Below are positions 7,438-15,854 of a DNA stretch of 35,319 nt, one piece after another. The DNA lies in assembly GCA_947585215.1 (NCBI GenBank), contig CANPWY010000007.1, positions 1 through 35,319 on the forward strand, written 5' to 3'. The notes under the pieces are model-generated. The model searched no databases. It saw only the letters and a program-made list of their open reading frames with translations, and was not told where the DNA came from. The number at the start of each line of letters is the position of its first letter. Positions within the stretch are counted from its first letter, which is position 1. The stretch comes from an uncultured Clostridia bacterium. Its GTDB lineage: Bacteria; Bacillota; Clostridia; Oscillospirales; JAAYOS01. The translations under genes and the position numbers were made by a program.

Positions 7438-8669
7438 ACAACATGGATAGTACCTGGTTCCTGGATGCACCGCCCTCTCCCACTGCGTCGGACATACCTC
7501 CGTCCGCGCCGGCGACTCTGCCCGCCGTGTCGGAGGAGCCTCCGACACGGCCGGCGGCTCTGCCCACCTCGCCGGAGGCCTCTCCGGCCCTGCCGGTAAC
7601 TCTGCCCACCGCAGAGAGCTCCGCAGACGTCGAGGCGCCCGAAGATACGACCGGCGCCGACGCGGAAGCCGCTGATACCGACGGTCAGGCGTCCGGAGAT
7701 TCTACCGGCACGGAAGCCGAAAATACGACAGGCACGCAGACGTTTGCCGAGCAGATACAGGACTTTGCCGCACAGCATCCGGCGGCCTTCGGAGGAATAT
7801 GCGCCGGGGCCGGCGTGACGGCGGCGCTTCTCGCGGCGCTCATCGTCTCGCTGATACGGCGGGCCCTCAGAAAGGGCCGCAAGGCCAAGACACCGACCGG
7901 AAAAATAACGCTCAAAGCCTACAAGCTCCACGGACAGGGCGCAAGAAAAGATCAGCAGGACTGCTTCGGGGTGTCGCCCACCGAATTTGTCGACAAGCAG
8001 GGCGTGTTGGCCGTGGTGGCCGACGGCATGGGCGGTCTTGAGCACGGAGAGCGGGTCAGTCAGACCGCCGCTTCGGCGGCGCTCGACGGCTTCTTTACGA
8101 CCTCCGGCTCGGCCGAGAACGTGCTCCTTGAGCTTCTGAAGAAATCGGTAGAGGCCGTAGACAAGATGCTCGGGCCGGGCGGCATCAAGCGGAGCGGTTC
8201 GACCATCGTGATGGGTCTTCTGCGCGACATGAAGTTCTCCTTTGTCAGCGTGGGAGACAGCCGTATATGCCTGTTCAGAAACGGGGAGCTGTATAAGCTC
8301 AACCGCGAGCACACATACAGGTACGAGCTTGCGGCCCAGGCCGTCAGCGGCTCCGGGAAGATAAGCGACGTCTTCGGCCACCCGAAGAAGGGCGGGCTTA
8401 CGAGCTATCTCGGCATGGGCGAAATAAAGTATGTCGACATGCCCACCTCGCCCATCGACGTTCACCCCGGGGATAAGCTGGTGCTCATGACGGACGGCGT
8501 GTATAACGCTTTGACTGACAGTGAGCTCATGGCGGCACTCTCGGACGTCGCGCCGGCGGATGCCGTCAAGAGAGCGGTGGCCGCCAAGGGCTATACAAAT
8601 CAGGACAACTACACCGCCGTCATACTTTCGGTGGAAGACAGCTCACAAAAGTCCGAAAGGAGAAAATAA
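7434..8669 (+). CDS. Membrane-anchored PP2C-type Ser/Thr phosphatase
   Basis: A 411-residue protein. The ATG at 7434 overlaps the preceding stop as ATGA, with AGGAG at 7419-7423. Residues 1-116 are rich in Pro, Ala, Thr and Glu and look unstructured. One membrane helix spans about 117-142 and is followed by RRALRKGRK, so by the positive-inside rule the N-terminal tail is outside and the catalytic part inside. Residues 158-402 are a PP2C domain with the metal-binding aspartates: D176 in RKDQQD, DG at 197-198 in VVADGMGG, GDSR at 274-277, D354 in LMTDGV and D391 in NQDNYTA. It should dephosphorylate targets of the two kinases encoded downstream. The mucin-like external tail is unusual for a PP2C phosphatase. 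Confidence 0.9.
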   Translation: MNNMDSTWFLDAPPSPTASDIPPSAPATLPAVSEEPPTRPAALPTSPEASPALPVTLPTAESSADVEAPEDTTGADAEAADTDGQASGDSTGTEAENTTGTQTFAEQIQDFAAQHPAAFGGICAGAGVTAALLAALIVSLIRRALRKGRKAKTPTGKITLKAYKLHGQGARKDQQDCFGVSPTEFVDKQGVLAVVADGMGGLEHGERVSQTAASAALDGFFTTSGSAENVLLELLKKSVEAVDKMLGPGGIKRSGSTIVMGLLRDMKFSFVSVGDSRICLFRNGELYKLNREHTYRYELAAQAVSGSGKISDVFGHPKKGGLTSYLGMGEIKYVDMPTSPIDVHPGDKLVLMTDGVYNALTDSELMAALSDVAPADAVKRAVAAKGYTNQDNYTAVILSVEDSSQKSERRK

Positions 8670-9382
8670 TGTTCAAAATCGCCACATATTCAAATGTTGG
8701 GGGTCGTGCCAACAACGAAGATACCGTAATGGCGGTCAGGCACGGCGAAGAAAGGATCTGCGCGGTGGTGGCGGACGGACTGGGCGGCCACGGAGGCGGC
8801 GAACTCGCCTCCGCCCGTGCGGCCGAGCTTATCTGCGGCCGCTGGGCGGGACAGGTGGATAAGGACGTTCTCACAAACCTCGTCCTCGCCGCCAACGACG
8901 CCGTTATTGCCATGCAGACGCCCCAGTGCAGTATGAAGACCACCCTGGTGGCTCTGACGGCCATGCCGGGGCGCGCCGTGTGGGCTCACGACGGCGATTC
9001 GCGGCTCTATCGGTTCCACGACGGCAAGCTGGAGTTCCAGACGACGGACCACTCCTCCGCGCAGATCGGCGTTATGCTCGGCCAGATAACCCCCGATCAG
9101 CTCCGCTTCCACCCCGACCGAAGCAGGGTGCTCCGCGCCCTCGGGCAGGACTCGGAGCTGAAGGTGGAAGTCGGCTCCTGCGAGATCCTGCCTGGAAGAA
9201 CGGCGTTCCTGCTGTGCACCGACGGGTTCTGGGAGTACGTGCTGGAGGAGGAGATGGCAAAGGACCTCCGCGCGGCCAAGGATCCGGAGGACTGGATAGC
9301 AAGGATGAGGAAACGTCTTGCCTCGAAGGTAAGCGAGGGCAACGACAACAACTCAGCCGCCGCCGTCTGGATAGACCTATAA
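8669..9382 (+). CDS. Soluble PP2C-type Ser/Thr phosphatase
   Basis: A 237-residue PP2C (PPM) phosphatase without signal peptide or membrane segment, the usual length for bacterial PrpC/Stp enzymes. Metal and catalytic motifs are all visible: RANNED at 13-18, VVADGLGGHGGG at 33-44, HDGDSRLYR, CTDGFWEY and EGNDNNSAAAV. The start overlaps the preceding stop by one base (TAATG), with GAAAGGAG just upstream. This is the second phosphatase of the operon; one membrane-bound and one soluble copy suggests separate pools of substrate, for instance kinases and adaptor. Confidence 0.93.
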   Translation: MFKIATYSNVGGRANNEDTVMAVRHGEERICAVVADGLGGHGGGELASARAAELICGRWAGQVDKDVLTNLVLAANDAVIAMQTPQCSMKTTLVALTAMPGRAVWAHDGDSRLYRFHDGKLEFQTTDHSSAQIGVMLGQITPDQLRFHPDRSRVLRALGQDSELKVEVGSCEILPGRTAFLLCTDGFWEYVLEEEMAKDLRAAKDPEDWIARMRKRLASKVSEGNDNNSAAAVWIDL

Positions 9383-9396
9383 GAAAGGGGAAGGAT

Positions 9397-10764
9397 ATGA
9401 AAGCCGATATAAAGAGGGTCGTCTGCGTAATTCTTGCTCTTTGCATGATTACTGTCGCTCTTGCCGGCTGTTCCTCCGGCAACGTCGGCGCCTCCAACCG
9501 GGACGGCGTTGTGCGCATAGCCGTCATGTACATATTGAGTTATTACCCGGTTGTCTTAGACGAAGAGGGCAATGTTGTTTATAGGGCTGAGGAACCGTCG
9601 CAACAAATAGAGAAAGTAATGAGTTTAGGCAGCGGATTCGGCATCGGAAAGGCCGGCCAGGAGACGCAGTATTTCGTGACCAACCGCCATGTAGTTGAGG
9701 ATATAACGGGTTATGACCTTGATGTTTACGATAACCTGTGCTACTGTACCGCCTATGCATCCCGCATCTACATATTGTTGGACGACTTTTCAATGAGCGC
9801 CACCACCGAGATAGATACAAGCCGCGCCATACCCTGCGATCTCCTGTACAAGTCCGAATACGGCGAGCCGGACCTTGCCGTGATAAAGGCCGCTGACCCG
9901 GTCAAAGGACGCAAGGCGCTGCCGCTGCGTGATCCGAACGATCCGATAGGGACCGGAGAAGAGGTCTGGGCGCTGGGATACCCCGGAGCAACGGAGGATT
10001 TCGTCAGCGACAGCTACGGGTATCAGAACTACTACGGAAGCGTGGAGAGCGTCACCGTCACCAACGGAACCGTCAGCCTTCACTCCACGTGGAACGGCGA
10101 AGGAACCCGTGTAAGGGTGGTCCAGCATACCGCGTCCATGAACCACGGAAACTCCGGCGGCCCGCTTCTTGACAAGCACGGCGCCGTGGTGGGTATCAAC
10201 ACCTGGGGAACCCAGAGCGACGGCCAGACCTACTTCTTCTCCATCGAATCAGATTACTTGCCGGACATCCTTGATGATCTGCACATAAAGTACGACATTT
10301 ACCATGACTCTACGTGGCTTTGGGTAGTGATAATCGCCGCAGGCGCTCTGGTGCTTGCCGGAGTTGTGGTGCTTATCGTCGTCCTTGCAAGGAAGGGCGG
10401 AAAGAAGCAGCCGGGCAATGACTCCACGGTCATCATCGGAGCCGTCCGCCTGCAGGGCACCGCCGGTGCTTTCGCGGGAAGGCGCTTCGCCGTGGATGAG
10501 GGACAGTACGTCCGAATAGGCGTGGATCCCGGCCCGAACGGTCTCCAATTCCCAGACAGGACGCCCGGCGTCAGCCACGTTCACGCGGCAGTCTCGCTGA
10601 ACTCCGGGTCTCTGACCGTTACGGACCTCGGCTCGAGATACGGCACCTACGTGAACGGACAGCGCATCCCGCCGAACGTTCCGACTGTACTGCATGTAGG
10701 CGACGTGATAGCTCTGGGCTCGGAAAATCAAACATTCGCCGTGAGCACAAAGGGAGGCGTATAA
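9397..10764 (+). CDS. Lipoprotein with external trypsin-like protease and internal FHA-like domain
   Basis: A 455-residue protein; ATG at 9397 with an AAAGGGGAAGG site. Residues 1-24 are a lipoprotein signal peptide with lipobox LAGC (Cys25). Residues 35-300 are a chymotrypsin-fold serine protease with a readable triad: H98 in TNRHVV, D159 in EPDLAVIKA and S253 in NHGNSGGPLL. A membrane helix spans 307-331 and is followed by ARKGGKK. Residues 345-450 are FHA-like (TPGVSHVHAAV, SRYGTYVNGQRI). The predicted topology is protease outside and FHA inside. The residue that normally reads Arg in the GR motif is Val here (IGVDPG, residue 375), so phosphothreonine binding may be altered. HtrA-like proteases usually carry PDZ rather than FHA domains. 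The gene lies 14 nt after the soluble phosphatase. Confidence 0.88.
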   Translation: MKADIKRVVCVILALCMITVALAGCSSGNVGASNRDGVVRIAVMYILSYYPVVLDEEGNVVYRAEEPSQQIEKVMSLGSGFGIGKAGQETQYFVTNRHVVEDITGYDLDVYDNLCYCTAYASRIYILLDDFSMSATTEIDTSRAIPCDLLYKSEYGEPDLAVIKAADPVKGRKALPLRDPNDPIGTGEEVWALGYPGATEDFVSDSYGYQNYYGSVESVTVTNGTVSLHSTWNGEGTRVRVVQHTASMNHGNSGGPLLDKHGAVVGINTWGTQSDGQTYFFSIESDYLPDILDDLHIKYDIYHDSTWLWVVIIAAGALVLAGVVVLIVVLARKGGKKQPGNDSTVIIGAVRLQGTAGAFAGRRFAVDEGQYVRIGVDPGPNGLQFPDRTPGVSHVHAAVSLNSGSLTVTDLGSRYGTYVNGQRIPPNVPTVLHVGDVIALGSENQTFAVSTKGGV

Positions 10765-10767
10765 AAA

Positions 10768-11937
10768 GTGAATGAAACAAGAACGACTGTAACACAAATG
10801 ATTAAATGTCCGAAATGCGGCAGCGAGTTTCCTGCTCCTGCTCAGCCGGTCTGTCCCCACTGCGGAGCAAATCTGCCGCCCGCCCTTCCGATCGGAACGG
10901 TCCTCGGCCACGGAGACGCGACATACTGGGTCGGCGGAGTTCTCGGTCAGGGCGGCTTCGGCATAACCTACCGGGGAACCGACAGAAAGACCAAGCGGGA
11001 AGTTGCCATCAAGGAATACTTCCCCGCAAAGGGCAATCATGTCTGGGCGCAGCGTGACATAGACGGTGTTACCGTGTATGCCGCAAGTAGTGTGGCAAAT
11101 CTCTATAACCAGGGGCGCATGAGCTTCCTCAAGGAGGCCCAGATGGTCTCAAAGCTTGACAACGGCCCGGCAAGCATTGTCAAGGGCGTGGACTACCTGG
11201 AGGCCAACGGAACGGCGTATCTGATCCTGGAGTTTCTCCCCGGACAGCCGCTCTTCAAGGCAGTCAGTGCCCGCCCGGACGGGAAAATGACGCCGCAGGA
11301 GATCCTTCCGAAGATGCTTCCCCTTATGGACGGCATAACATGGATACATGGCAAGCGTATGGTGCACAGGGATATATGCCCGGACAACATCATGCTCATG
11401 CCAAACGGCGAGCTGTGCCTGACGGATTTTGGCTCCGCAAGGCCGGTAGACAAAGATATGACGGGCTTCTTTAAGCCCGGATACGCGCCCGCCGAGCAGG
11501 CTTCAACCGTCTTGGGACCCGCAGGCTTCTACTCCGACGTCTACACTCTGGCGGCGTCTATTCTGTTCTGCCTGACAGGCAGTGCTCCTGATGACTGCAT
11601 AGATCGCATTGCCGTGACTTCCAAGGGTCAACCGGATCCCCTGTTCCTGCCCGACTGCCTTACGGAGGCGCAGAAGGCCGTGTTCCGCAAGGCGCTGGCT
11701 ATACGTCCCGAGAACCGATACCAGACCATGGCCGAGTTCAAAAATGCCCTTCTCGGCGTGACACCGTGGCTTGTTCCGAAGCCGAAGCCAACGCCGGGGC
11801 CAACACCGAATCCAACACCCAGGCCGGTGCCGCCTCCTCCGCCTCCGCAGCCGAAGCAGTGGTGGAAGCTGGTCGTAGGTGTGGCAGCGGCCGTGGCGGT
11901 CATTGTTGTCGCCGTCGTCCTTATAGTGACATCTTGA
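10768..11937 (+). CDS. Zinc-ribbon Ser/Thr protein kinase, tail-anchored
   Basis: A 389-residue kinase. GTG at 10768 is preferred, since GGGAGG at 10752-10757 lies about 10 nt upstream; the internal ATG at 10798 has no ribosome binding site. Residues 14-32 form a zinc ribbon (CPKC, CPHC). The kinase domain covers about 52-330: glycine loop GQGGFGITY at 60-68, ATP-binding Lys82 in AIKEYFP, Glu of helix C in FLKEA, catalytic loop HRDICPDN at 200-207, DFG at 220-222 and YAPAEQ. The conserved catalytic-loop lysine (HRDxKPxN) is Cys204. A Pro-rich linker (337-362) leads to a single membrane helix (367-387) at the very C-terminus, so there is no sensor outside. It follows the protease gene by 3 nt. 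Confidence 0.92.
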   Translation: MNETRTTVTQMIKCPKCGSEFPAPAQPVCPHCGANLPPALPIGTVLGHGDATYWVGGVLGQGGFGITYRGTDRKTKREVAIKEYFPAKGNHVWAQRDIDGVTVYAASSVANLYNQGRMSFLKEAQMVSKLDNGPASIVKGVDYLEANGTAYLILEFLPGQPLFKAVSARPDGKMTPQEILPKMLPLMDGITWIHGKRMVHRDICPDNIMLMPNGELCLTDFGSARPVDKDMTGFFKPGYAPAEQASTVLGPAGFYSDVYTLAASILFCLTGSAPDDCIDRIAVTSKGQPDPLFLPDCLTEAQKAVFRKALAIRPENRYQTMAEFKNALLGVTPWLVPKPKPTPGPTPNPTPRPVPPPPPPQPKQWWKLVVGVAAAVAVIVVAVVLIVTS

Positions 11938-12094
11938 GGCACGATACCGGGCATGCCGTAAACAGAAGACCGGCGCGCTCCGAGCCCGGACAGGCATTCT
12001 GCCGGCACGCATCCGCGTGTCCGGCGGGGCTTTCTCCGGGCCGGACGCCGCCGCGCGGTATCTGAATTCACCAGAAAGAAAGGACGAGCACTTT

Positions 12095-15000
12095 ATGACT
12101 CCGGATATAGAAGAGCACGGAAACACTGCAAAGGTGGAGTACTGCCCGTACTGCATGTCGCAGGTGGAGGGCGACAAGCCCTGTCCCAGCTGTGGACTCA
12201 CGGCGGGAAGCTACGTAGCACAGCCAAAGCATCTGCCGGCCGGCACGGTGCTCCGGAACCGATATATGCTGGGCAGGGTCCTCGGAGAGGGCGGCTTCGG
12301 CATAACCTACATAGGCCGGGACATGGTCCTCGGCCTGAAGGTCGCTGTCAAGGAATACTTCCCCACCGACAAGGCTACCCGAAACAGCCTGGTTTCGACC
12401 AACGTGGATAACTTTCTGGGCTCGCAGAGCGGCTTCTTCGAGCGCGGAAAACAGCGCTTCCTGCAGGAGGCCCGGACCATGGCGAAGCTGGACCGTCTGC
12501 CGAACATAGTCGGCGTCAGAGACTTCTTTGAGGAGAACGCCACCGCCTACATCGTCATGGAGTTCATTGACGGAACTACCTTGAGCGAGATGACAAAACA
12601 GCGGGGCGGCGTCCTGCCGGCGTGGGAGCTTCTGCACATAATCGAGCCGCTCTTTGACTCTCTGTCCGCCATGCATGAGCTGGGCCTCATTCATCGGGAC
12701 ATCAGCCCGGATAACCTTATGCTCGAGCACGGCATTATAAAGCTGCTCGACTTCGGGTGTGCCCGCGAGGCGGTAGACGGAGACGCCACCATGACCATCA
12801 TGCTCCGGCACGGATACGCGCCGCTGGAGCAGTACCAGTCCTCGAGCGGCGCGCAGGGCGCGTGGACGGACGTCTATGCGCTCGCGGCGACAATATACTA
12901 CTGCATCACCGGCAAGAAGCCTCCTCAGGCCATGGACCGCATCTTCCAGGACGAGCTCATTCCCCCGAGGAAGCTCGGCGCGGAGCTGTCCAAGGGACAG
13001 GAGCAGGCTATACTGCGCGCTCTGAGGGTACAGCCGAGGGAGCGGTTCCAGTCCGCAAAGGAGTTCCACACGGCGCTCTATGAGGGCGTGGTGTCCGTCT
13101 ACCTCACCGGCGGGGACGAGGACACGGAGCTTTCTGTCGCCAAGGGCGACGTGCTGAAAGCCTCGGAGCTCCCCGTTCCGATAAAGAAGGGGTACACTTT
13201 CCGCGGGTGGTACACCGATTCGGCCTGCACCAGGCTGCTGAGGGAGCTCACGGTCACATCGGATATCAAGATTTTCTCCAAATGGGAAAAGCGGGCTGAT
13301 GACGATGGCGGCGGTGATGCGAAACCCAAGCTCCGGAAAAATCTCATTTTCAAAATCGGCGCCGCGGCGGCGGCAGTTCTGACGGTGCTCGGCGTGACGC
13401 TCGGCATCACTCTCGGCGGCAGAGGTGAAGCGAGCCCGAGCGCGTCTCCGGATAACGAGCCGACGCCGAAGTATTCGTCGACGCCCACGCACAAGCCGGT
13501 CAGCACAGAACCGGCGGGCAACGACGGCGGAGAAGTTATCGCCTACGATCCGGATCAGTTTATCGCGTATCTGACTGATGACAATGCGTATTCCTCCGTG
13601 GTATACAGCGGGGACGAAGCCCTCTATCTGGACGAGTCGCTCAATATCACAAAGCCGGTCGTCATAAACGGCGAAAGCGAAGTGACCTCCGGTGACGTGC
13701 AGATATCCGCCGAGGTGAAATTTAACGACCTGTTAAGGATGAACGGCGGAGTTATCACCGTGAACGGCGAGGGGGCAAATCTTTTTCTCGACCGTGTGGA
13801 AGGAGACGGAGGATTTATCCGCACCCGCAACGGCGGCAAGCTGACGCGCTCGAGCGACGGATATATTATAAACAACATCATCCTGTGGCTCGCGGAAAGC
13901 TCCGACTTTGCCGTGGAGGACGGCTCGCCGGTGCCCGACGATATGGTCTCCTTTGTCTTCGACGAGGACATGGCCTTTGAGAACGCCGTCCACGTCACAA
14001 ACGAGCGTGAGCTCATGAACGTCGCGTCAGGCGGTTCGCTGATAGTTATCGACTCCGACATCAGCCTCAGCGGAGATTACCATTTCAACGGCCCGCTCCT
14101 TATCAGCGAGAACGCGACCGTCTCCGGCAACGCGAATCTGTTCATCAACCGCGTTCTGGTGAACCGCGGCGCCATAACCGATGCGACGGCAATACATGTG
14201 AAGGAAGGCGACCTGTTTGTAAACAGCGGGACCATCGACGGCGGAACCGCAATAGAGTTTGGAGACGGAGAATACCGGGGCGATCTCTTTTTAGTCAATG
14301 AGGGCAGCCTGTGTCCGCAGACGCTGTACGTCCACTCGGGATGTCTGATAAACTGCGGGAAGGTGTCTGCGGATCCGGAAAACCGTTTGAACGGAGGGTG
14401 CGCGTTCCTGCTGGATTTGGGGAGCCAAGCGTATAATTTCTGCGACTTTGAGCAGTCCGTCGGCCCTGATCAGAGTTTCTTCTCTCTGCAAGGCAATTCG
14501 ACGTTTTGTAACTTCGCTACGGCTGTCTTTGGCAGCGGCTGGGGCTCCGGAACTATCATAAACCGCGGCCTCATGACGGTAATGGGCGATCTCAACAATC
14601 ATAGCGGAGTGATCAGTGACTCTACCGGGTCCGTTGCCACCTCCGGCGACGGGCAGATACACGGCGGAATAGTCTGCTATGAAGATGGAAACGCCGCAGC
14701 CGCGTGGGACACGCTCAACAAGGACGGGGACTGCCGGCAGTTAGTGCGCAGATGGATAGAGAATGAGGTTGTTCCCGTAACCGACGCGGAGACGCTGCTT
14801 GCCATGGCGTCCGGCAGCGACGGCATCCAAGTGGCAGGAGATATTACGATAGACGGCGACCTGACAGTGGAGACGGATCTCGCTGTTTACGCCGGCACGC
14901 TGAACGTGACCGGCACACTGACGGTCACGGGAGGCATAGCAGATATCAGCGGAGGAAGCGTCCGAGCCGGCGGAGTCCGCATTACGGACGGGGCGTTCCT

Positions 15001-15709
15001 GTCTGTAGGCAGCGGCAGCCCGATGCCGGATGATGACCCGAGGCTGGAGCTGACGGGCGGCGGAAGCCTTGTCATTGCCGGCAGTTCCGCATGCGAAGTT
15101 TACGCGCCGATACGCCTCAACGGCGGCACCGTAACCGTCACCGATGACTCCCGGCTGTACGACAGCAACTTTATCACCCTTTGCGGCGGGCTGACGGTAA
15201 CGAACAATTCTATGGCGTATACCCTTATTGCCGTAGAAATGCAGACCGGAAGCATGATCTCCGTTGACAGCGGCGGCGTACTTCTGAGCGAAAGCATGAG
15301 TACAAATGCCAGCATCGTCATCGGGGAAGCGGGACGGCTGATCACCGCGGGCCTTGACATGCAGGAGCCGGGCAGACTCACAAACTACGGTTCTGTAAGC
15401 ATCACTGCCTCCGAAGGGAATATATCAGCTCCGGTAGAAAACTTCGGGTTTATGGGATTGGGCGGCGAAATCAGCCATGACTACCACATAGACAACTCGT
15501 TTATCAACCGCAACCACGGAAATCTTCAGTTTAGCGGAAATCTGATACTGGGCGGAAGCGCGACGTTTACAAACGAGGGGCACGTGGAGATCACCTACGG
15601 TGAGCTGAGAAATCAGGGTCGAGTCGTCAACCGCGGCAGTATGACAAGCGTCTACGATTTCGAGCTCATAAATGAGGGCACGTGGGAAGGCAACGCCATC
15701 GAGGAGTAG
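12095..15709 (+). CDS. Zinc-ribbon Ser/Thr kinase with large beta-helix-like ectodomain
   Basis: A 1204-residue receptor-type kinase. The ATG at 12095 follows AGAAAGGA at about 12 nt. In order: zinc ribbon 17-33 (C17, C20, C30, C33); kinase 58-328 with GEGGFGITY, Lys86 in VKEYFP, HRDISPDN at 200-207 (Ser204 in place of the catalytic-loop Lys), DFG at 219-221 and YAPLEQY; an InlB/Listeria-Bacteroides-type repeat 333-398 (KKGYTFRGWYTD), oddly on the cytoplasmic side; a membrane helix 418-440; a Ser/Thr/Pro linker; and an ectodomain to the end. The ectodomain is rich in short Gly, Asn and Thr strand-like repeats, as in right-handed beta-helices. At least three modules begin near residues 484, 633 and 893 with a pattern like VTDAETLLAMASG. 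The ligand is unknown; a cell-wall or glycan polymer is a reasonable guess. It is the last gene of the operon, 157 nt after the first kinase. Confidence 0.9.
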   Translation: MTPDIEEHGNTAKVEYCPYCMSQVEGDKPCPSCGLTAGSYVAQPKHLPAGTVLRNRYMLGRVLGEGGFGITYIGRDMVLGLKVAVKEYFPTDKATRNSLVSTNVDNFLGSQSGFFERGKQRFLQEARTMAKLDRLPNIVGVRDFFEENATAYIVMEFIDGTTLSEMTKQRGGVLPAWELLHIIEPLFDSLSAMHELGLIHRDISPDNLMLEHGIIKLLDFGCAREAVDGDATMTIMLRHGYAPLEQYQSSSGAQGAWTDVYALAATIYYCITGKKPPQAMDRIFQDELIPPRKLGAELSKGQEQAILRALRVQPRERFQSAKEFHTALYEGVVSVYLTGGDEDTELSVAKGDVLKASELPVPIKKGYTFRGWYTDSACTRLLRELTVTSDIKIFSKWEKRADDDGGGDAKPKLRKNLIFKIGAAAAAVLTVLGVTLGITLGGRGEASPSASPDNEPTPKYSSTPTHKPVSTEPAGNDGGEVIAYDPDQFIAYLTDDNAYSSVVYSGDEALYLDESLNITKPVVINGESEVTSGDVQISAEVKFNDLLRMNGGVITVNGEGANLFLDRVEGDGGFIRTRNGGKLTRSSDGYIINNIILWLAESSDFAVEDGSPVPDDMVSFVFDEDMAFENAVHVTNERELMNVASGGSLIVIDSDISLSGDYHFNGPLLISENATVSGNANLFINRVLVNRGAITDATAIHVKEGDLFVNSGTIDGGTAIEFGDGEYRGDLFLVNEGSLCPQTLYVHSGCLINCGKVSADPENRLNGGCAFLLDLGSQAYNFCDFEQSVGPDQSFFSLQGNSTFCNFATAVFGSGWGSGTIINRGLMTVMGDLNNHSGVISDSTGSVATSGDGQIHGGIVCYEDGNAAAAWDTLNKDGDCRQLVRRWIENEVVPVTDAETLLAMASGSDGIQVAGDITIDGDLTVETDLAVYAGTLNVTGTLTVTGGIADISGGSVRAGGVRITDGAFLSVGSGSPMPDDDPRLELTGGGSLVIAGSSACEVYAPIRLNGGTVTVTDDSRLYDSNFITLCGGLTVTNNSMAYTLIAVEMQTGSMISVDSGGVLLSESMSTNASIVIGEAGRLITAGLDMQEPGRLTNYGSVSITASEGNISAPVENFGFMGLGGEISHDYHIDNSFINRNHGNLQFSGNLILGGSATFTNEGHVEITYGELRNQGRVVNRGSMTSVYDFELINEGTWEGNAIEE

Positions 15710-15743
15710 TAACAAACCGGATATCGCGGCACAAACCATCATT

Positions 15744-15772
15744 GCGGGGGGCGGTATGCCCCCCGCTTTTTT
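15744..15772 (+). terminator. Rho-independent terminator of the kinase/phosphatase operon
   Basis: A perfect 9-bp stem GCGGGGGGC (15744-15752) with loop GGTAT and complement 15758-15766, followed by six T. Confidence 0.9.
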
Positions 15773-15789
15773 CGCATAATAAAAGCGTA

Positions 15790-15818
15790 TTGAATCCGCC
15801 ACGTCTGTGTGCTAAAAT
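15790..15818 (+). promoter_or_regulatory. Sigma-A type promoter of the bile salt hydrolase gene
   Basis: TTGAAT (15790-15795) and TAAAAT (15813-15818) with a 17-bp spacer, about 35 nt before the ATG. Confidence 0.65.
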
Positions 15819-15854
15819 GGAAGAGACATCCAAACAACAAAAGGAGGAACCGTT

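Noticed and set aside
8926-9396. N-terminal extension of the protease-FHA gene
   Set aside because: It would overlap the soluble PP2C gene in another frame. The ATG at 9397 has a ribosome binding site and is followed at once by a lipoprotein signal peptide.
12068-13492. Frame of 474 codons opposite the second kinase
   Set aside because: The plus-strand frame encodes a complete zinc ribbon and kinase domain with all motifs; the antisense product is Arg/His-rich and has no recognisable domain.
6790-15709. Type VI secretion or TerY-type phosphorylation triad
   Set aside because: FHA, PP2C and kinase genes occur in those systems, but there are no tube, sheath, baseplate or von Willebrand genes within the window.
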